Shown: piece by piece, positions 8,090-19,167 of the stretch | How positions within the stretch are numbered: the stretch's first letter is position 1 | Layout of the letters: every line of letters starts with the position of its first letter | Assembly: GCA_018665505.1 (NCBI GenBank) | Contig: JABJCS010000616.1 | Location: 1 to 28,022 of the forward strand | Source: Alphaproteobacteria bacterium | GTDB lineage: Bacteria > Pseudomonadota > Alphaproteobacteria > UBA8366 | Length of the DNA: 28,022 nt | Direction: 5' to 3' | Notes under the pieces: generated by a model | The model's database searches: none | What the model saw: only the letters and a program-made list of their open reading frames with translations | Told to the model about the DNA's origin: nothing | Made by a program: the position numbers and the translations under genes

Positions 8090-8812
8090 CTAACTGTCGA
8101 AGGGCAGGCTGACGGCAGCGACGATTTCACCGTATTCGCGCTTCTGCACGAGGATGGCGCAGCCGCCGTTACCCGGGCGGCCGGCAATCGGAATGCGAAG
8201 GTTTACTGGTTCGCCGCTCCAACTGCCGAGCATGTCGTATTCCCGGACCACGCGCGCATTGACCAAGGTCTTGCCTTTGTTCTCGCCTCGTTTCACTTCC
8301 GTCGAGTGATTCTTGTCGAAAGTAACGAAAACGATGTCGTAGACGCCGTTCGCCTCGCCCGCTCCGATCCTGGCGACGATTTCACCATTTTCTTTGCGGA
8401 CGTCTATCTTTGGACCGGCGCCCATTGATTGCTTGCGCCGCTTGATCTCCGCTTCGATCACGCCGCGTTTGGAGCCGACCGCGTGAGAGACGCCGCCAAC
8501 GACCATTTGCGGGGTGTATTTGTAGCGTCCCTTCAGGCTGTAGACATAACCTTGCTGGCGGTTCGTGAACGCGCGTTTCGCGAACTTGTCTTTCCAGCCG
8601 ATGTAATCCCAATAGTCGACATGAAATTCCAACGCGAGGATATCTTTCCGGTCCGCGAGCTCGCGCATATACGCTTCCGCCGGCGGGCATGATGAACACC
8701 CCTGGCTGGTGAATAATTCCACCACCACCGGTCGGTCCTCCGCGAATGCACCGCTCAACGGTACAAGCGTTGTTGCGACGCAGAGCGTCAAAATGCGTAT
8801 GAAGTTTTTCAT
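8090..8812 (-). CDS. DUF1223 secreted thioredoxin-like protein
   Basis: A 240-residue exported protein of unknown function. The chosen start gives a clear signal peptide (MKNFIRILTLCVATTLVPLS, ending GAFA) directly before EDRPVVVELFTSQGCSSCPP. The upstream in-frame extension to 8998 would hide the signal and overlap acnA, so I reject it. The FTSQGCSSCPPAE motif has a CxxC pair (C39, C42) resembling a thioredoxin active site, and further conserved stretches are HVDYWDYIGWKD and YTPQMVVGG. The SD-like sequence near the start is too close to the ATG (GGGTG, one base). The family commonly neighbours acnA in alphaproteobacteria, as here (118-base gap, same strand). A periplasmic redox role is a reasonable guess, not shown. 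Confidence 0.88.
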   Translation of the reverse strand: MKNFIRILTLCVATTLVPLSGAFAEDRPVVVELFTSQGCSSCPPAEAYMRELADRKDILALEFHVDYWDYIGWKDKFAKRAFTNRQQGYVYSLKGRYKYTPQMVVGGVSHAVGSKRGVIEAEIKRRKQSMGAGPKIDVRKENGEIVARIGAGEANGVYDIVFVTFDKNHSTEVKRGENKGKTLVNARVVREYDMLGSWSGEPVNLRIPIAGRPGNGGCAILVQKREYGEIVAAVSLPFDS

Positions 8813-8930
8813 GCACCCAAAACTATGTCGAGTTGCGGTCGGCAACCAATCACGTTGCAGTGAAGCAATACGTCCACCCCGGTGTGGAATGGGCGTTTGA
8901 TACGTTTCCATTATCGACGCGTATCGCGAA

Positions 8931-11600
<2,670 letters not shown>

Positions 11601-11608
11601 GGTTGAAA

Positions 11609-11615
11609 CTCCCTC
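11609..11615 (-). promoter_or_regulatory. Ribosome-binding site fixing the acnA GTG start
   Basis: GAGGGAG on the minus strand, followed by an eight-base spacer and then GTG. Spacing is ideal, and no comparable site precedes the upstream in-frame ATG. Confidence 0.75.
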
Positions 11616-11970
11616 GAATAAACTGTGCTCGGCTTCTCTATGTGAATGGCCGTCCATTCGTTCGATGGGATACGCGCGTCCCGTAGATATACTTAATTCA
11701 TCTGGGAAGAAAAGCGCGAGAGAGCCTTATGTTTAACTCTCGATCACATTGTCACGATGACGTTCCCTCTCTTGTCCTTGACGCTCCGATGCTCAAGAGG
11801 TACCAGTGTCCGCCCCTCGGGACGGCGTATTAGAGCCAAAATAGAATAAAACAAGGCTGCGCTCCGGGGGTAAGGGGATTCTAATGACCGCGCAACGGCG
11901 AAAGCTTGCCGTATGCGTGACAAGATAGGCCGGACCAACTGGACCGCGCGTGGTGCTGCCGCGAGGTCCC

Positions 11971-11980
11971 AGGGAGGAAG
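11971..11980 (+). promoter_or_regulatory. Ribosome-binding site fixing the acyl-CoA ligase start
   Basis: AGGGAGGAAG lies five bases before the ATG at 11986. It falls inside the coding extension that would result from the in-frame ATG at 11950, so the downstream start is preferred. Confidence 0.75.
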
Positions 11981-11985
11981 TTAGG

Positions 11986-13962
11986 ATGGCGACAATGCAG
12001 AGTGCTCTGCCAGACCTTTCCGTACATGATACGGGCCCAAAACTATTATTATGGAATGCGGAGATTCGCGGCAATCGCGCGGCGATGCGCGAAAAATATC
12101 TTGGTATTTGGCAAACCTCCACTTGGCGCGAAGTCGCCAACGAAGTTCGGAAGATTGCCTGTGGGCTGCATGTCCGCGGTCTCAAGCGTGGCGATAAGAT
12201 TTCCATAATCGGCGATAACAGGCCCCGGCTTTACTGGACCGTCTTGGCGGCTCAATCGATCGGCGCTGTGCCGGTGCCGATTTACCAGGATTCGGTGGCC
12301 GAGGAGACACAGTACGTTTTGGAACATGCTGAATCCCGCTTCGTTATCGCTGAGAATCAAGAGCAGGTCGATAAGGTCCTGGAGATCAAGGATCGTTGCC
12401 CAAAAGTAGAAGTGCTCCTGTATTGCGATCCGCGCGGGTTGCGCAATTACGATGTGCCTTTTCTGCACTCTTACGACGATCTGATCGAGGAAGGGCAAAA
12501 TTTCGATACCGCCAATCCGGATTTCTTCCTGCAGGAAGTGGCAAAAGGTCAAGCGTCCGACACATCGATCATGCTTTATACTTCGGGCACGACGGGCCGG
12601 CCGAAGGGTGTGGTGCTGAATTATACGAATATTTTGGTCAGTTCTCTGAACGCAGTGAAGTTCGAAGGCTTGTGCGAGGACGACGAAATTCTGGCCTACC
12701 TTCCGATGGCCTGGGTCGGCGATCATATCTTCTCTTACGGTGAATCGCTGTGTGCGGGCTTCTGCGTGGCCTGTCCGGAATCAGCCGATACGGTATTGAA
12801 TGACGTGTTCGAAGTCGGGCCGACGTTTTTCTTTGCGCCGCCGCGCATATTCGAGAACCTGCTGACCACGGTGATGATCCGCATCGAGGATGCGAGTGCG
12901 ATCAAGCGGAAGCTGTTCAGCTACTTTATGGATCACGCGAAAGAATACGGATTGAAGATCCTCGATGGGGAGCCGGTTCCTTTGGGTGCGCGGCTGATGT
13001 ATGCCCTTGGTAATATTTGTGTCTATGCGCCGCTGAAAAACGCGCTCGGTCTCAGCCGGGTGCGGCTCGGGTATACGGCGGGCGAGGCGATCGGACCGGA
13101 TATCTTCAAGTTCTATCGTGGCATCGGTTTCAACCTGAAACAGCTTTATGGCATGACCGAGTCCAGCGTGTTCGTGACGATCCAGCCGAATGGCGAGATC
13201 AAGTCAGATACGGTCGGCAAGCCCGCCTATGACGTTGATATCAAGATCGCTGAAAACGGCGAGGTCATGTTCAAGAGCCCCGGCATTTTCCAAGAATATT
13301 TTAAAAACCCGGAAGCTACCGCGGAAATGAAGACCGCGGACGGTTGGTGTCATACCGGTGATGCCGGCTATTTCGACGATGATGGTCACCTCAAGATTAT
13401 TGATCGGGCCAAGGATGTCGGCAAACTGAACAACGGCACGATGTTCGCGCCGAAGTATCTTGAGAATAAGCTGAAGTTCTTCTCCGATATATTTGAAGCC
13501 GTGACCTTTGGGGACGGGCGGGATTACGTCTCGGCATTCATCAACATCGATCTCGAAGCGATGGGCAATTGGGCCGAGCGGAACGCGATCTCCTATGCGA
13601 GTTATCAGGAGCTCACGAGTCTTCCCGCGGTTCATCAAATGATTCGCGAGCATATCGAACAGGTGAACCGCGATTTGGCGGAGGATCCGCAGTTGGGTGG
13701 CTCGCAAATCAAGCGCTTCCTGATCTTGCACAAGCAGCTTGATCCGGATGATGGCGAGCTGACGCGCACCCGTAAGGTGCGCCGCACGATTATCGCCGAA
13801 AAATACGGACCGTTGATCGATGCGCTCTATTCGGACGCCACGCAATGCCACATTGAGACCGAAGTGACCTACGAAGACGGCCGCAAAGGTACGTTGGCGG
13901 CGGATCTCGAGATCAACAATGTCGATGTCGCGGCGCCCGCCGTCGCGCAGGCCGCGGAGTAA
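11986..13962 (+). CDS. AMP-dependent acyl-CoA synthetase (FadD15-like, long-chain type)
   Basis: A 658-residue adenylate-forming ligase expected to activate a carboxylic acid to its acyl-AMP and then acyl-CoA. Visible motifs are the P-loop TSGTTGRPKG (199-208), YGMTES (388-393), the adenine/ribose region HTGD (456-459) and the C-terminal catalytic lysine in GELTRTRKVRR. The hinge segment reads DRAKDVGKLNNGTMFAPKYL rather than the usual DRxKE-type loop, a variant I associate with a clade found beside HAAT transporters. The strong ribosome-binding site supports the chosen start. It is the first gene of the transporter cluster, nine bases before the ATPase gene, so substrate uptake and CoA activation are probably linked. 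The substrate could be a fatty, aromatic or branched acid; the sequence does not decide. Confidence 0.88.
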   Translation: MATMQSALPDLSVHDTGPKLLLWNAEIRGNRAAMREKYLGIWQTSTWREVANEVRKIACGLHVRGLKRGDKISIIGDNRPRLYWTVLAAQSIGAVPVPIYQDSVAEETQYVLEHAESRFVIAENQEQVDKVLEIKDRCPKVEVLLYCDPRGLRNYDVPFLHSYDDLIEEGQNFDTANPDFFLQEVAKGQASDTSIMLYTSGTTGRPKGVVLNYTNILVSSLNAVKFEGLCEDDEILAYLPMAWVGDHIFSYGESLCAGFCVACPESADTVLNDVFEVGPTFFFAPPRIFENLLTTVMIRIEDASAIKRKLFSYFMDHAKEYGLKILDGEPVPLGARLMYALGNICVYAPLKNALGLSRVRLGYTAGEAIGPDIFKFYRGIGFNLKQLYGMTESSVFVTIQPNGEIKSDTVGKPAYDVDIKIAENGEVMFKSPGIFQEYFKNPEATAEMKTADGWCHTGDAGYFDDDGHLKIIDRAKDVGKLNNGTMFAPKYLENKLKFFSDIFEAVTFGDGRDYVSAFINIDLEAMGNWAERNAISYASYQELTSLPAVHQMIREHIEQVNRDLAEDPQLGGSQIKRFLILHKQLDPDDGELTRTRKVRRTIIAEKYGPLIDALYSDATQCHIETEVTYEDGRKGTLAADLEINNVDVAAPAVAQAAE

Positions 13963-13970
13963 GCGAAGAT

Positions 13971-14792
13971 ATGAGCATCACGGAAAACGGCGATATTCTC
14001 GCCAAACGCCAGGAGCGGATCGGCGACGTCTTGCTGTCGGTCAGCGATATTTCGCTCAGGTTTGGCGGCGTGAAGGCGTTGGACAACGTCAGCTTCGATA
14101 TTAAGGAAGGCGAAATTCGCGCCATTATCGGCCCGAACGGCGCCGGTAAATCATCGATGCTGAACGTCATCAACGGATTTTATCATCCCAACGAAGGTGT
14201 CATTTCCTACAAAGGCGTGCAGCGCCCGGAAATGCGCCCCGACGAGTCGGCGCGCCAAGGCATCGCCCGGACGTTCCAGAATATTGCCCTGTTTCGGGGG
14301 ATGACGACCCTCGACAATATAATGACGGGTCGCAATACGAAGATGAATAAGAACTTCCTGTGGCAAGCTTTGCATTTCGGTCCGGCGAAGCGGGAAGAAT
14401 TGGAGCATCGGGCCAAGGTCGAGGAGATCATCGATTTCCTGGAAATTCAGGCCATTCGCAAAACGCCGGTCGGTCGCTTGCCCTACGGATTGCAAAAGCG
14501 CGTGGAATTGGGCCGGGCACTGGCGGCGGAACCCGATCTGTTGCTGCTCGATGAACCGATGGCGGGCATGAATTCCGAAGAAAAAGAAGACATGTGCCGT
14601 TTCGTCCTCGATGTGAATGATGAATTCGGGACGACGATCGCGCTGATCGAGCACGATATGGGTGTGGTTATGGATATTTCCGACCGCGTCGTGGTTTTGG
14701 ATTACGGTCGTAAGATCGCCGACGGCACGCCGGACGAGGTTCGGGGCAATCAAGAAGTCATCGACGCCTATCTCGGCGTTTCGCACGATTAA
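13971..14792 (+). CDS. LivG-type ABC transporter ATP-binding protein
   Basis: The cytoplasmic ATPase of a HAAT (branched-chain-amino-acid type) importer. In its 273 residues it has Walker A GPNGAGKS (54-61), a Q-loop in ARTFQNIALF, the signature LPYGLQKRVELGRAL (170-184, a LivG-like variant of LSGGQ), Walker B LLLLDEP (190-196) and the switch histidine in LIEHDMGVVM. The GIARTFQNIALF stretch and the C-terminal DYGRKIADGTP are typical of LivG rather than LivF. Together with the two permeases, the binding protein and the second ATPase it forms one complete importer. The amino-acid label is a family default; the flanking ligases argue for a carboxylate. Confidence 0.92.
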   Translation: MSITENGDILAKRQERIGDVLLSVSDISLRFGGVKALDNVSFDIKEGEIRAIIGPNGAGKSSMLNVINGFYHPNEGVISYKGVQRPEMRPDESARQGIARTFQNIALFRGMTTLDNIMTGRNTKMNKNFLWQALHFGPAKREELEHRAKVEEIIDFLEIQAIRKTPVGRLPYGLQKRVELGRALAAEPDLLLLDEPMAGMNSEEKEDMCRFVLDVNDEFGTTIALIEHDMGVVMDISDRVVVLDYGRKIADGTPDEVRGNQEVIDAYLGVSHD

Positions 14793-14815
14793 GCGGCAAG
14801 GGAGCGCTAAGGCCG

Positions 14816-15754
14816 ATGGAATTTCTTCACGCTATAACGATCCAGCCGTTCACGATGATCGCCGAGGATTTTCCCGTCTTCTTCGGGGAAGTGGTGGTCA
14901 ACGGGTTACTGACGGGTGTTTTGTACTCGCTGGTGGCGCTCGGGTTCGTCCTGATCTTCAAGGCTTCGGGCGTATTCAACTTCGCCCAGGGCATTATGGT
15001 GCTGTTCGCCGCGCTGACCTTGGTCGGCCTAATGGGCCATGGGGTGCCGATCTGGCTCGCGATGATCATCACCATGGGCGTGATGGTCGGCCTTGCCTAC
15101 GTGATCGAATATCTGATTCTGCGCCATTTAGTGAACCAGCCGGATATCATTCTCTTTATGTCGACAATCGGTCTCGCCCTCTTCCTTGAGGGTTTTGGCG
15201 AGTTGATCTGGGGCGCGAACGTGAAAGCGTTGGATATCGGCATTCCGGAAATTTCGATGGATGTCGGCGGCATGCTGATAAACAGTTTTGACGTCATCGC
15301 GGCCGCTGTAGGTGCTGCATTGGTCGCGGGGCTGGCGTTGTTTTTCCAATTCACGCCCATGGGCCGGGCCTTGCGGGCCGTGGCCGATGATCACCAAGCC
15401 GCGCTTTCCATCGGCATTCCGCTGAAGGTGATCTGGGTGACTGTCTGGTCCGTCGCGGGCATCGTCGCCCTCGTCGCCGGCATCATGTGGGGCGCCAAGA
15501 GCGGCGTCCAGTTCTCGTTGTCGCTGATCGCCTTTAAGGCCTTGCCGGTCCTGATCCTCGGTGGATTTACCTCCGTTCCCGGCGCCATTATCGGTGGCTT
15601 GATCATCGGTATCGGCGAAAAGGTCGCTGAGGTTTATTGGGGCCCGGCTGTCGGCGGGGCCATCGAAAACTGGTTCGCCTATATGCTGGCCATGGTATTT
15701 CTGTTTTTCCGTCCGCAGGGCCTGTTCGGCGAGCGGATCATCGAGAGGGTATAG
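14816..15754 (+). CDS. LivH-type ABC transporter permease
   Basis: An inner-membrane permease of 312 residues with about eight hydrophobic helices. Family marks are the N-terminal LTGVLYSLVALGFVLIFKAS, GVFNFAQGIM, the cytoplasmic loop GRALRAVADDHQAALSIGI and the C-terminal glycine-rich VLGG-type segment (ILGGFTSVPGAIIGG). It ends with FRPQGLFGERIIERV, as LivH proteins do. It lies 23 bases after the ATPase gene and only three bases before the second permease gene, which implies co-translation. It should pair with the LivM-type protein to form the channel. Confidence 0.93.
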   Translation: MEFLHAITIQPFTMIAEDFPVFFGEVVVNGLLTGVLYSLVALGFVLIFKASGVFNFAQGIMVLFAALTLVGLMGHGVPIWLAMIITMGVMVGLAYVIEYLILRHLVNQPDIILFMSTIGLALFLEGFGELIWGANVKALDIGIPEISMDVGGMLINSFDVIAAAVGAALVAGLALFFQFTPMGRALRAVADDHQAALSIGIPLKVIWVTVWSVAGIVALVAGIMWGAKSGVQFSLSLIAFKALPVLILGGFTSVPGAIIGGLIIGIGEKVAEVYWGPAVGGAIENWFAYMLAMVFLFFRPQGLFGERIIERV

Positions 15755-15757
15755 TCG

Positions 15758-16834
15758 ATGTTCTATCGCGAGACCGGACAATTCAAGACGACCTATTCTA
15801 ACGATCAAGCGATCTTCCCGATTGCGCAGGACCGTTGGTTCGTCATCGCCGTGATCATGGTCGCCTATTTGGTCGTGCCGTTTATCGCGACGGAATACAT
15901 GCTGCAGGCCGTCCTTATCCCGATGCTGATCTTTACCATCGCGGCGCTCGGGTTGAATATCCTGACCGGCTATGCGGGTTTGATCTCTCTTGGAACCGGC
16001 GCGTTCATGGCGGTCGGCGCCTATTCGGCCTACAAGATCACAACCGCATTTCCCGAATTGAATATATTCGTCGTCTTCTTGTTGTCGGGTGGGGTCTCTG
16101 CCGTGATCGGGATTTTCTTCGGTATTCCGAGCCTACGGATTAAGGGATTTTACTTGGCGGTCGCCACGTTTGCCGCGCAGTTCTTCCTGATTTGGATGTT
16201 CAATAAGGTGCCGTGGTGGGTGAACTACAATTCGAGCGGCACGATCACCGCACCGCCGCGCGAGATGTTCGGTCACATGATGACGGGGCCGTATGCGACG
16301 CCGGAAACCCGCTACCTGATCGTGCTCACCTTTTGCGTGGTCTTTGCGTTCATGGCGAAGAATTTGGTGCGCGGCCGGCTCGGACGTCATTGGATGGCGA
16401 TCCGGGATATGGACATCGCCGCCGAAATCATCGGAATTCGTCAGCTGCCAAACAAACTGCTCGCGTTTGCGATCAGCTCGTTCTACTGCGGCGTGGCCGG
16501 GGCACTTCTGGTGTTCTCATATCTGGGCAGCGCGGAGACCGAGGCCTTCGATATCGTTGTCTCATTCGATGTGTTGTTCATGGTGATCATCGGCGGTCTC
16601 GGCAGCATTCTCGGATCGTTCCTGGGCGCGGCTTTCATCTGGTTGATTCCGATCACCCTGACGAATGTGCCGCAGCTCTTCGGGCTGACCATGGCGATCG
16701 ATCTGCAGAAGCATATCGAGGTCATGATTTTCGGGTCGCTAATCGTCATCTTCGTTATTTTCGAGCCGGCGGGATTGGCCCGCCTCTGGTCTATCGGTAA
16801 GGAGAAATTGCGCCGCTGGCCGTTCCCGTACTGA
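15758..16834 (+). CDS. LivM-type ABC transporter permease
   Basis: The second inner-membrane permease of the importer, 358 residues. Landmarks are the helix AALGLNILTGYAGLISLGTG followed by AFMAVGAYSAYK, the RIKGFYLAVATFAAQFF segment, the RGRLGRHWMAIRDMDIAAEI coupling loop and the C-terminal FEPAGLARLW. A rather long loop between the central helices (around PWWVNYNSSGTITAPPREMF) faces the periplasm by the usual topology and may contact the binding protein. The gene follows the LivH-type gene with three bases between stop and start. After it comes a 142-base gap before the binding-protein gene. Confidence 0.92.
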   Translation: MFYRETGQFKTTYSNDQAIFPIAQDRWFVIAVIMVAYLVVPFIATEYMLQAVLIPMLIFTIAALGLNILTGYAGLISLGTGAFMAVGAYSAYKITTAFPELNIFVVFLLSGGVSAVIGIFFGIPSLRIKGFYLAVATFAAQFFLIWMFNKVPWWVNYNSSGTITAPPREMFGHMMTGPYATPETRYLIVLTFCVVFAFMAKNLVRGRLGRHWMAIRDMDIAAEIIGIRQLPNKLLAFAISSFYCGVAGALLVFSYLGSAETEAFDIVVSFDVLFMVIIGGLGSILGSFLGAAFIWLIPITLTNVPQLFGLTMAIDLQKHIEVMIFGSLIVIFVIFEPAGLARLWSIGKEKLRRWPFPY

Positions 16835-16976
16835 CATCGGGGGTGAACCGGAGGCAAAACAGGAATCACCTGCGTTTCGAATCATTTACCGCTTCGAGTG
16901 CACCGTGATAGGGTTTCTGAAGGCACGTCAAACAAAGTAGAAAAACTGGGGTGTCGGAAACAATAGGGAGCAAGTA
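16835..16976 (+). promoter_or_regulatory. 142-base gap before the binding-protein gene
   Basis: This is the longest gap inside the cluster, directly before the periplasmic binding-protein gene, which often needs more product than the membrane genes. It may hold an extra promoter or an mRNA-processing site. I do not see a clear sigma-70 promoter or hairpin; a GGGAG ribosome-binding site ends the gap six bases before the ATG. Confidence 0.3.
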
Positions 16977-18305
16977 ATGGACTTCAAAAAGCTAACCTTA
17001 GCCGCCGCGACAATCGCGGTCGGTATTACCGGTTTCGCGGTAACCAAGGCTCAGGCCGCGGGCGAAATCTTCATTCCGAGTCTCGTTTATCGGACGGGTC
17101 CTTATGCCCCAAATGGCATTCCGTTCGCGAATGGATTCCGAGACTATTACAATCTGCTCAACAAGCGCGACGGCGGCATTAATGGTGTCAAGCTGAACCA
17201 CGAAGAGTGCGAGACCAAGTACAACACCAAGATTGGTATCGAGTGCTACGAGAAGATGAAAGGCAAGGGCACGACGGGTGCAGTGATCGTCAATCCAAAC
17301 TCGACCGGCATTACCTACCAGCTCATCCCTAAAGCGCCGGTGGATAAAATTCCGATCCTATCCATGGGTTATGGCCGCACGGATGCGGGCGACGGTACGG
17401 TTCATAAATGGGCTTTCACGGCACCGACCAGCTATTGGAGCCAAGCGACCGCCTTCATCAAATACGTCGGCGACCTCGAAGGCGGGTTGGGCAAATTGAA
17501 GGGCAAGAAAATCGCTCTTGTCTATCATAACAGTGCCTATGGTAAGGAGCCGCTCGGCGTTCTACGCATTCTCTCGAAGAAGCACGGCTACGACTTCAAG
17601 GAATTGGCCGTTGATCACCCAGGTCAGGAGCAAAAATCCACCTGGCTGCAAATTCGGCGCTATAAGCCTGACTATATTTTCATCTGGGGCTGGGGCGTCA
17701 TGAACCAGGTCGCGATCAAGGAAGCGGCTGCGATCAACTTCCCGATGGATAAGTTCATCGGCGTTTGGTGGTCGGGTTCCGAGAACGACGTGATCCCCGC
17801 AGGTGCGGCTGCGAAAGGCTACAAGGCCGCGACGTTCCATGCGACCGGTACGGACTTCGGGGCGCATCATGACATCCTCAACCACCTCTATGGTGGCGAT
17901 GAGGCGAAAGCCAAGGCAAACAACTGGGGCGAGGTTCTGTACAATCGCGGCATGATCACCGCGGTTTACAACACTGAAGCCATCCGGACCGCCATGGAGA
18001 AGTTCGGCAACAAACCCGTCAACGGCGAGCAGGTCCGCTGGGGCCTCGAGCACCTCAACCTGACGGATGCGAAGCTGAAAGGACTCGGTCTCGAGGGCTA
18101 CATGAATTCGCATAAAATCACGTGTGAAGATCATGAAGGCGGCGGGCCGGTCGTGTTCCAGCAATGGACCGGATCCGAATGGAAAATCGTTAGCAAGTGG
18201 TACAAGCCGATGTACGACATCGTTCGCGCCGAGATTAAGAAGTCCGCCGCGGCCTTTGCTAAGGAGAACAACATCACTCCGCGCGATTGCTCGAAAGAAG
18301 GCTAA
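16977..18305 (+). CDS. HAAT-type periplasmic substrate-binding protein
   Basis: A 442-residue exported binding protein of the Leu/Ile/Val-binding (Peripla_BP_6) type. The signal peptide is clear: MDFKKLTLAAATIAVGITGF followed by AVTKAQA, with probable cleavage after AQA (about residue 27). The mature start GEIFIPSLVYRTGPYAPNGI corresponds to the first ligand-binding strand, and C78/C90 could form the short disulfide seen near this region in LivK-type proteins; two more cysteines lie near the C-terminus. It is longer than LivK (about 370). The gene sits between the permease and second ATPase genes and presumably delivers the ligand to them. The ligand cannot be read from the sequence; the neighbouring CoA ligases make an organic acid more likely than an amino acid. 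Confidence 0.9.
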   Translation: MDFKKLTLAAATIAVGITGFAVTKAQAAGEIFIPSLVYRTGPYAPNGIPFANGFRDYYNLLNKRDGGINGVKLNHEECETKYNTKIGIECYEKMKGKGTTGAVIVNPNSTGITYQLIPKAPVDKIPILSMGYGRTDAGDGTVHKWAFTAPTSYWSQATAFIKYVGDLEGGLGKLKGKKIALVYHNSAYGKEPLGVLRILSKKHGYDFKELAVDHPGQEQKSTWLQIRRYKPDYIFIWGWGVMNQVAIKEAAAINFPMDKFIGVWWSGSENDVIPAGAAAKGYKAATFHATGTDFGAHHDILNHLYGGDEAKAKANNWGEVLYNRGMITAVYNTEAIRTAMEKFGNKPVNGEQVRWGLEHLNLTDAKLKGLGLEGYMNSHKITCEDHEGGGPVVFQQWTGSEWKIVSKWYKPMYDIVRAEIKKSAAAFAKENNITPRDCSKEG

Positions 18306-18341
18306 GCGCGAAGCGATAGTGAGAAACTGGAGTCGTTGGAT

Positions 18342-19157
18342 ATGACCGAGAACGGAAAAGCCCTGCTGAACGTGAACAATATCGAGGTGATCTACGATCA
18401 CGTGATCCTCGTGTTGAAGGGCGTTTCCTTCGAGGTTCCCCAAGGAGGCATTGTCGCTCTCCTTGGGGCCAATGGCGCCGGCAAAACCACGACCCTGAAG
18501 GCGATCTCCAATCTTCTGAAAGCGGAGCGCGGTGTCGTCACCAAAGGTATGATTGAATACCAGGGCGAACGCATCGATACGCTGACGCCGCACGATCTGG
18601 TAAAGCGCGGCGTCGTCCAAGTGATGGAAGGTCGCCACTGCTTCGAGCATCTGACTATTGAAGACAATCTCATGACCGGCGCCTATACCCGCCGCGACGG
18701 CAAGGCCGCGGTCGCCGAAGACATGGAGAAAGTCTATACTTATTTCCCGCGCCTGAAGGAGCGCCGTCGCAGTCAGGCGGGCTATACCTCGGGCGGCGAA
18801 CAGCAAATGTGCGCGATCGGACGGGCCCTAATGGCGCGCCCCACGATGATCCTTCTCGACGAGCCCTCGATGGGTTTGGCGCCGCAATTGGTTGAAGAGA
18901 TCTTTGAGATCGTCGCGGAATTGAACCAGGAGGAAGGCGTCACCTTCCTGCTCGCCGAACAGAACACCAACATGGCGCTGCGCTACGCCAAATACGGCTA
19001 CATCCTCGAGAACGGCCGCGTGGTGCTCGACGGCGAAGCGAAGGACCTGCGCGAGAACGAGGATGTGAAGGAATTTTACCTCGGCATTTCCGGTGGCGAT
19101 AAGAAAAGCTTCCGCGATGTGAAGGCCTATCGCCGCCGCAAGCGTTGGCTCGCCTAG
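18342..19157 (+). CDS. LivF-type ABC transporter ATP-binding protein
   Basis: The second ATPase of the importer, 271 residues. It carries Walker A GANGAGKT (42-49), the LivF-typical VVQVMEGRHCFEHLTIEDNL, the signature TSGGEQQMCAIGRALM and Walker B MILLDEPSMGLAP. I prefer the ATG at 18342 over the in-frame TTG six bases upstream because GGAG at 18329-18332 then has normal spacing. The C-terminus ends in a basic stretch (YRRRKRWLA), longer than in standard LivF. It is 36 bases after the binding-protein gene and 10 before the PaaK-like gene. Confidence 0.92.
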   Translation: MTENGKALLNVNNIEVIYDHVILVLKGVSFEVPQGGIVALLGANGAGKTTTLKAISNLLKAERGVVTKGMIEYQGERIDTLTPHDLVKRGVVQVMEGRHCFEHLTIEDNLMTGAYTRRDGKAAVAEDMEKVYTYFPRLKERRRSQAGYTSGGEQQMCAIGRALMARPTMILLDEPSMGLAPQLVEEIFEIVAELNQEEGVTFLLAEQNTNMALRYAKYGYILENGRVVLDGEAKDLRENEDVKEFYLGISGGDKKSFRDVKAYRRRKRWLA

Positions 19158-19167
19158 GCATCCTCAC

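Larger units (their letters stand above)
11601..11985. other. Divergent intergenic region, acnA / acyl-CoA ligase
   Basis: This 385-base non-coding stretch separates two divergent genes and should hold both promoters. On the acnA side the ribosome-binding site GAGGGAG is at 11609-11615, and a TATATC (minus strand, 11686-11691) is a possible -10 without a good -35. On the ligase side there is an AT-rich patch (AAAATAGAATAAAA, about 11839-11852). A six-base inverted pair CTCTTG/CAAGAG spans about 11770-11799. I see no convincing gene, terminator or riboswitch; short frames here lack domain features. Confidence 0.5.

Noticed and set aside
11601..11657. 19-residue N-terminal extension of AcnA from an upstream ATG
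   Set aside because: The GTG at 11600 has a well-spaced GAGGGAG and gives the usual AcnA N-terminus; the extension contains that ribosome-binding site.
11744..11938. 64-residue minus-strand frame in the acnA/ligase gap
   Set aside because: Arginine-rich, no ribosome-binding site, no recognisable family; treated as non-coding.
17562..18806. 414-residue minus-strand frame across the binding-protein and LivF-type genes
   Set aside because: It spans two well-supported plus-strand genes and their gap; composition is that of an antisense shadow.
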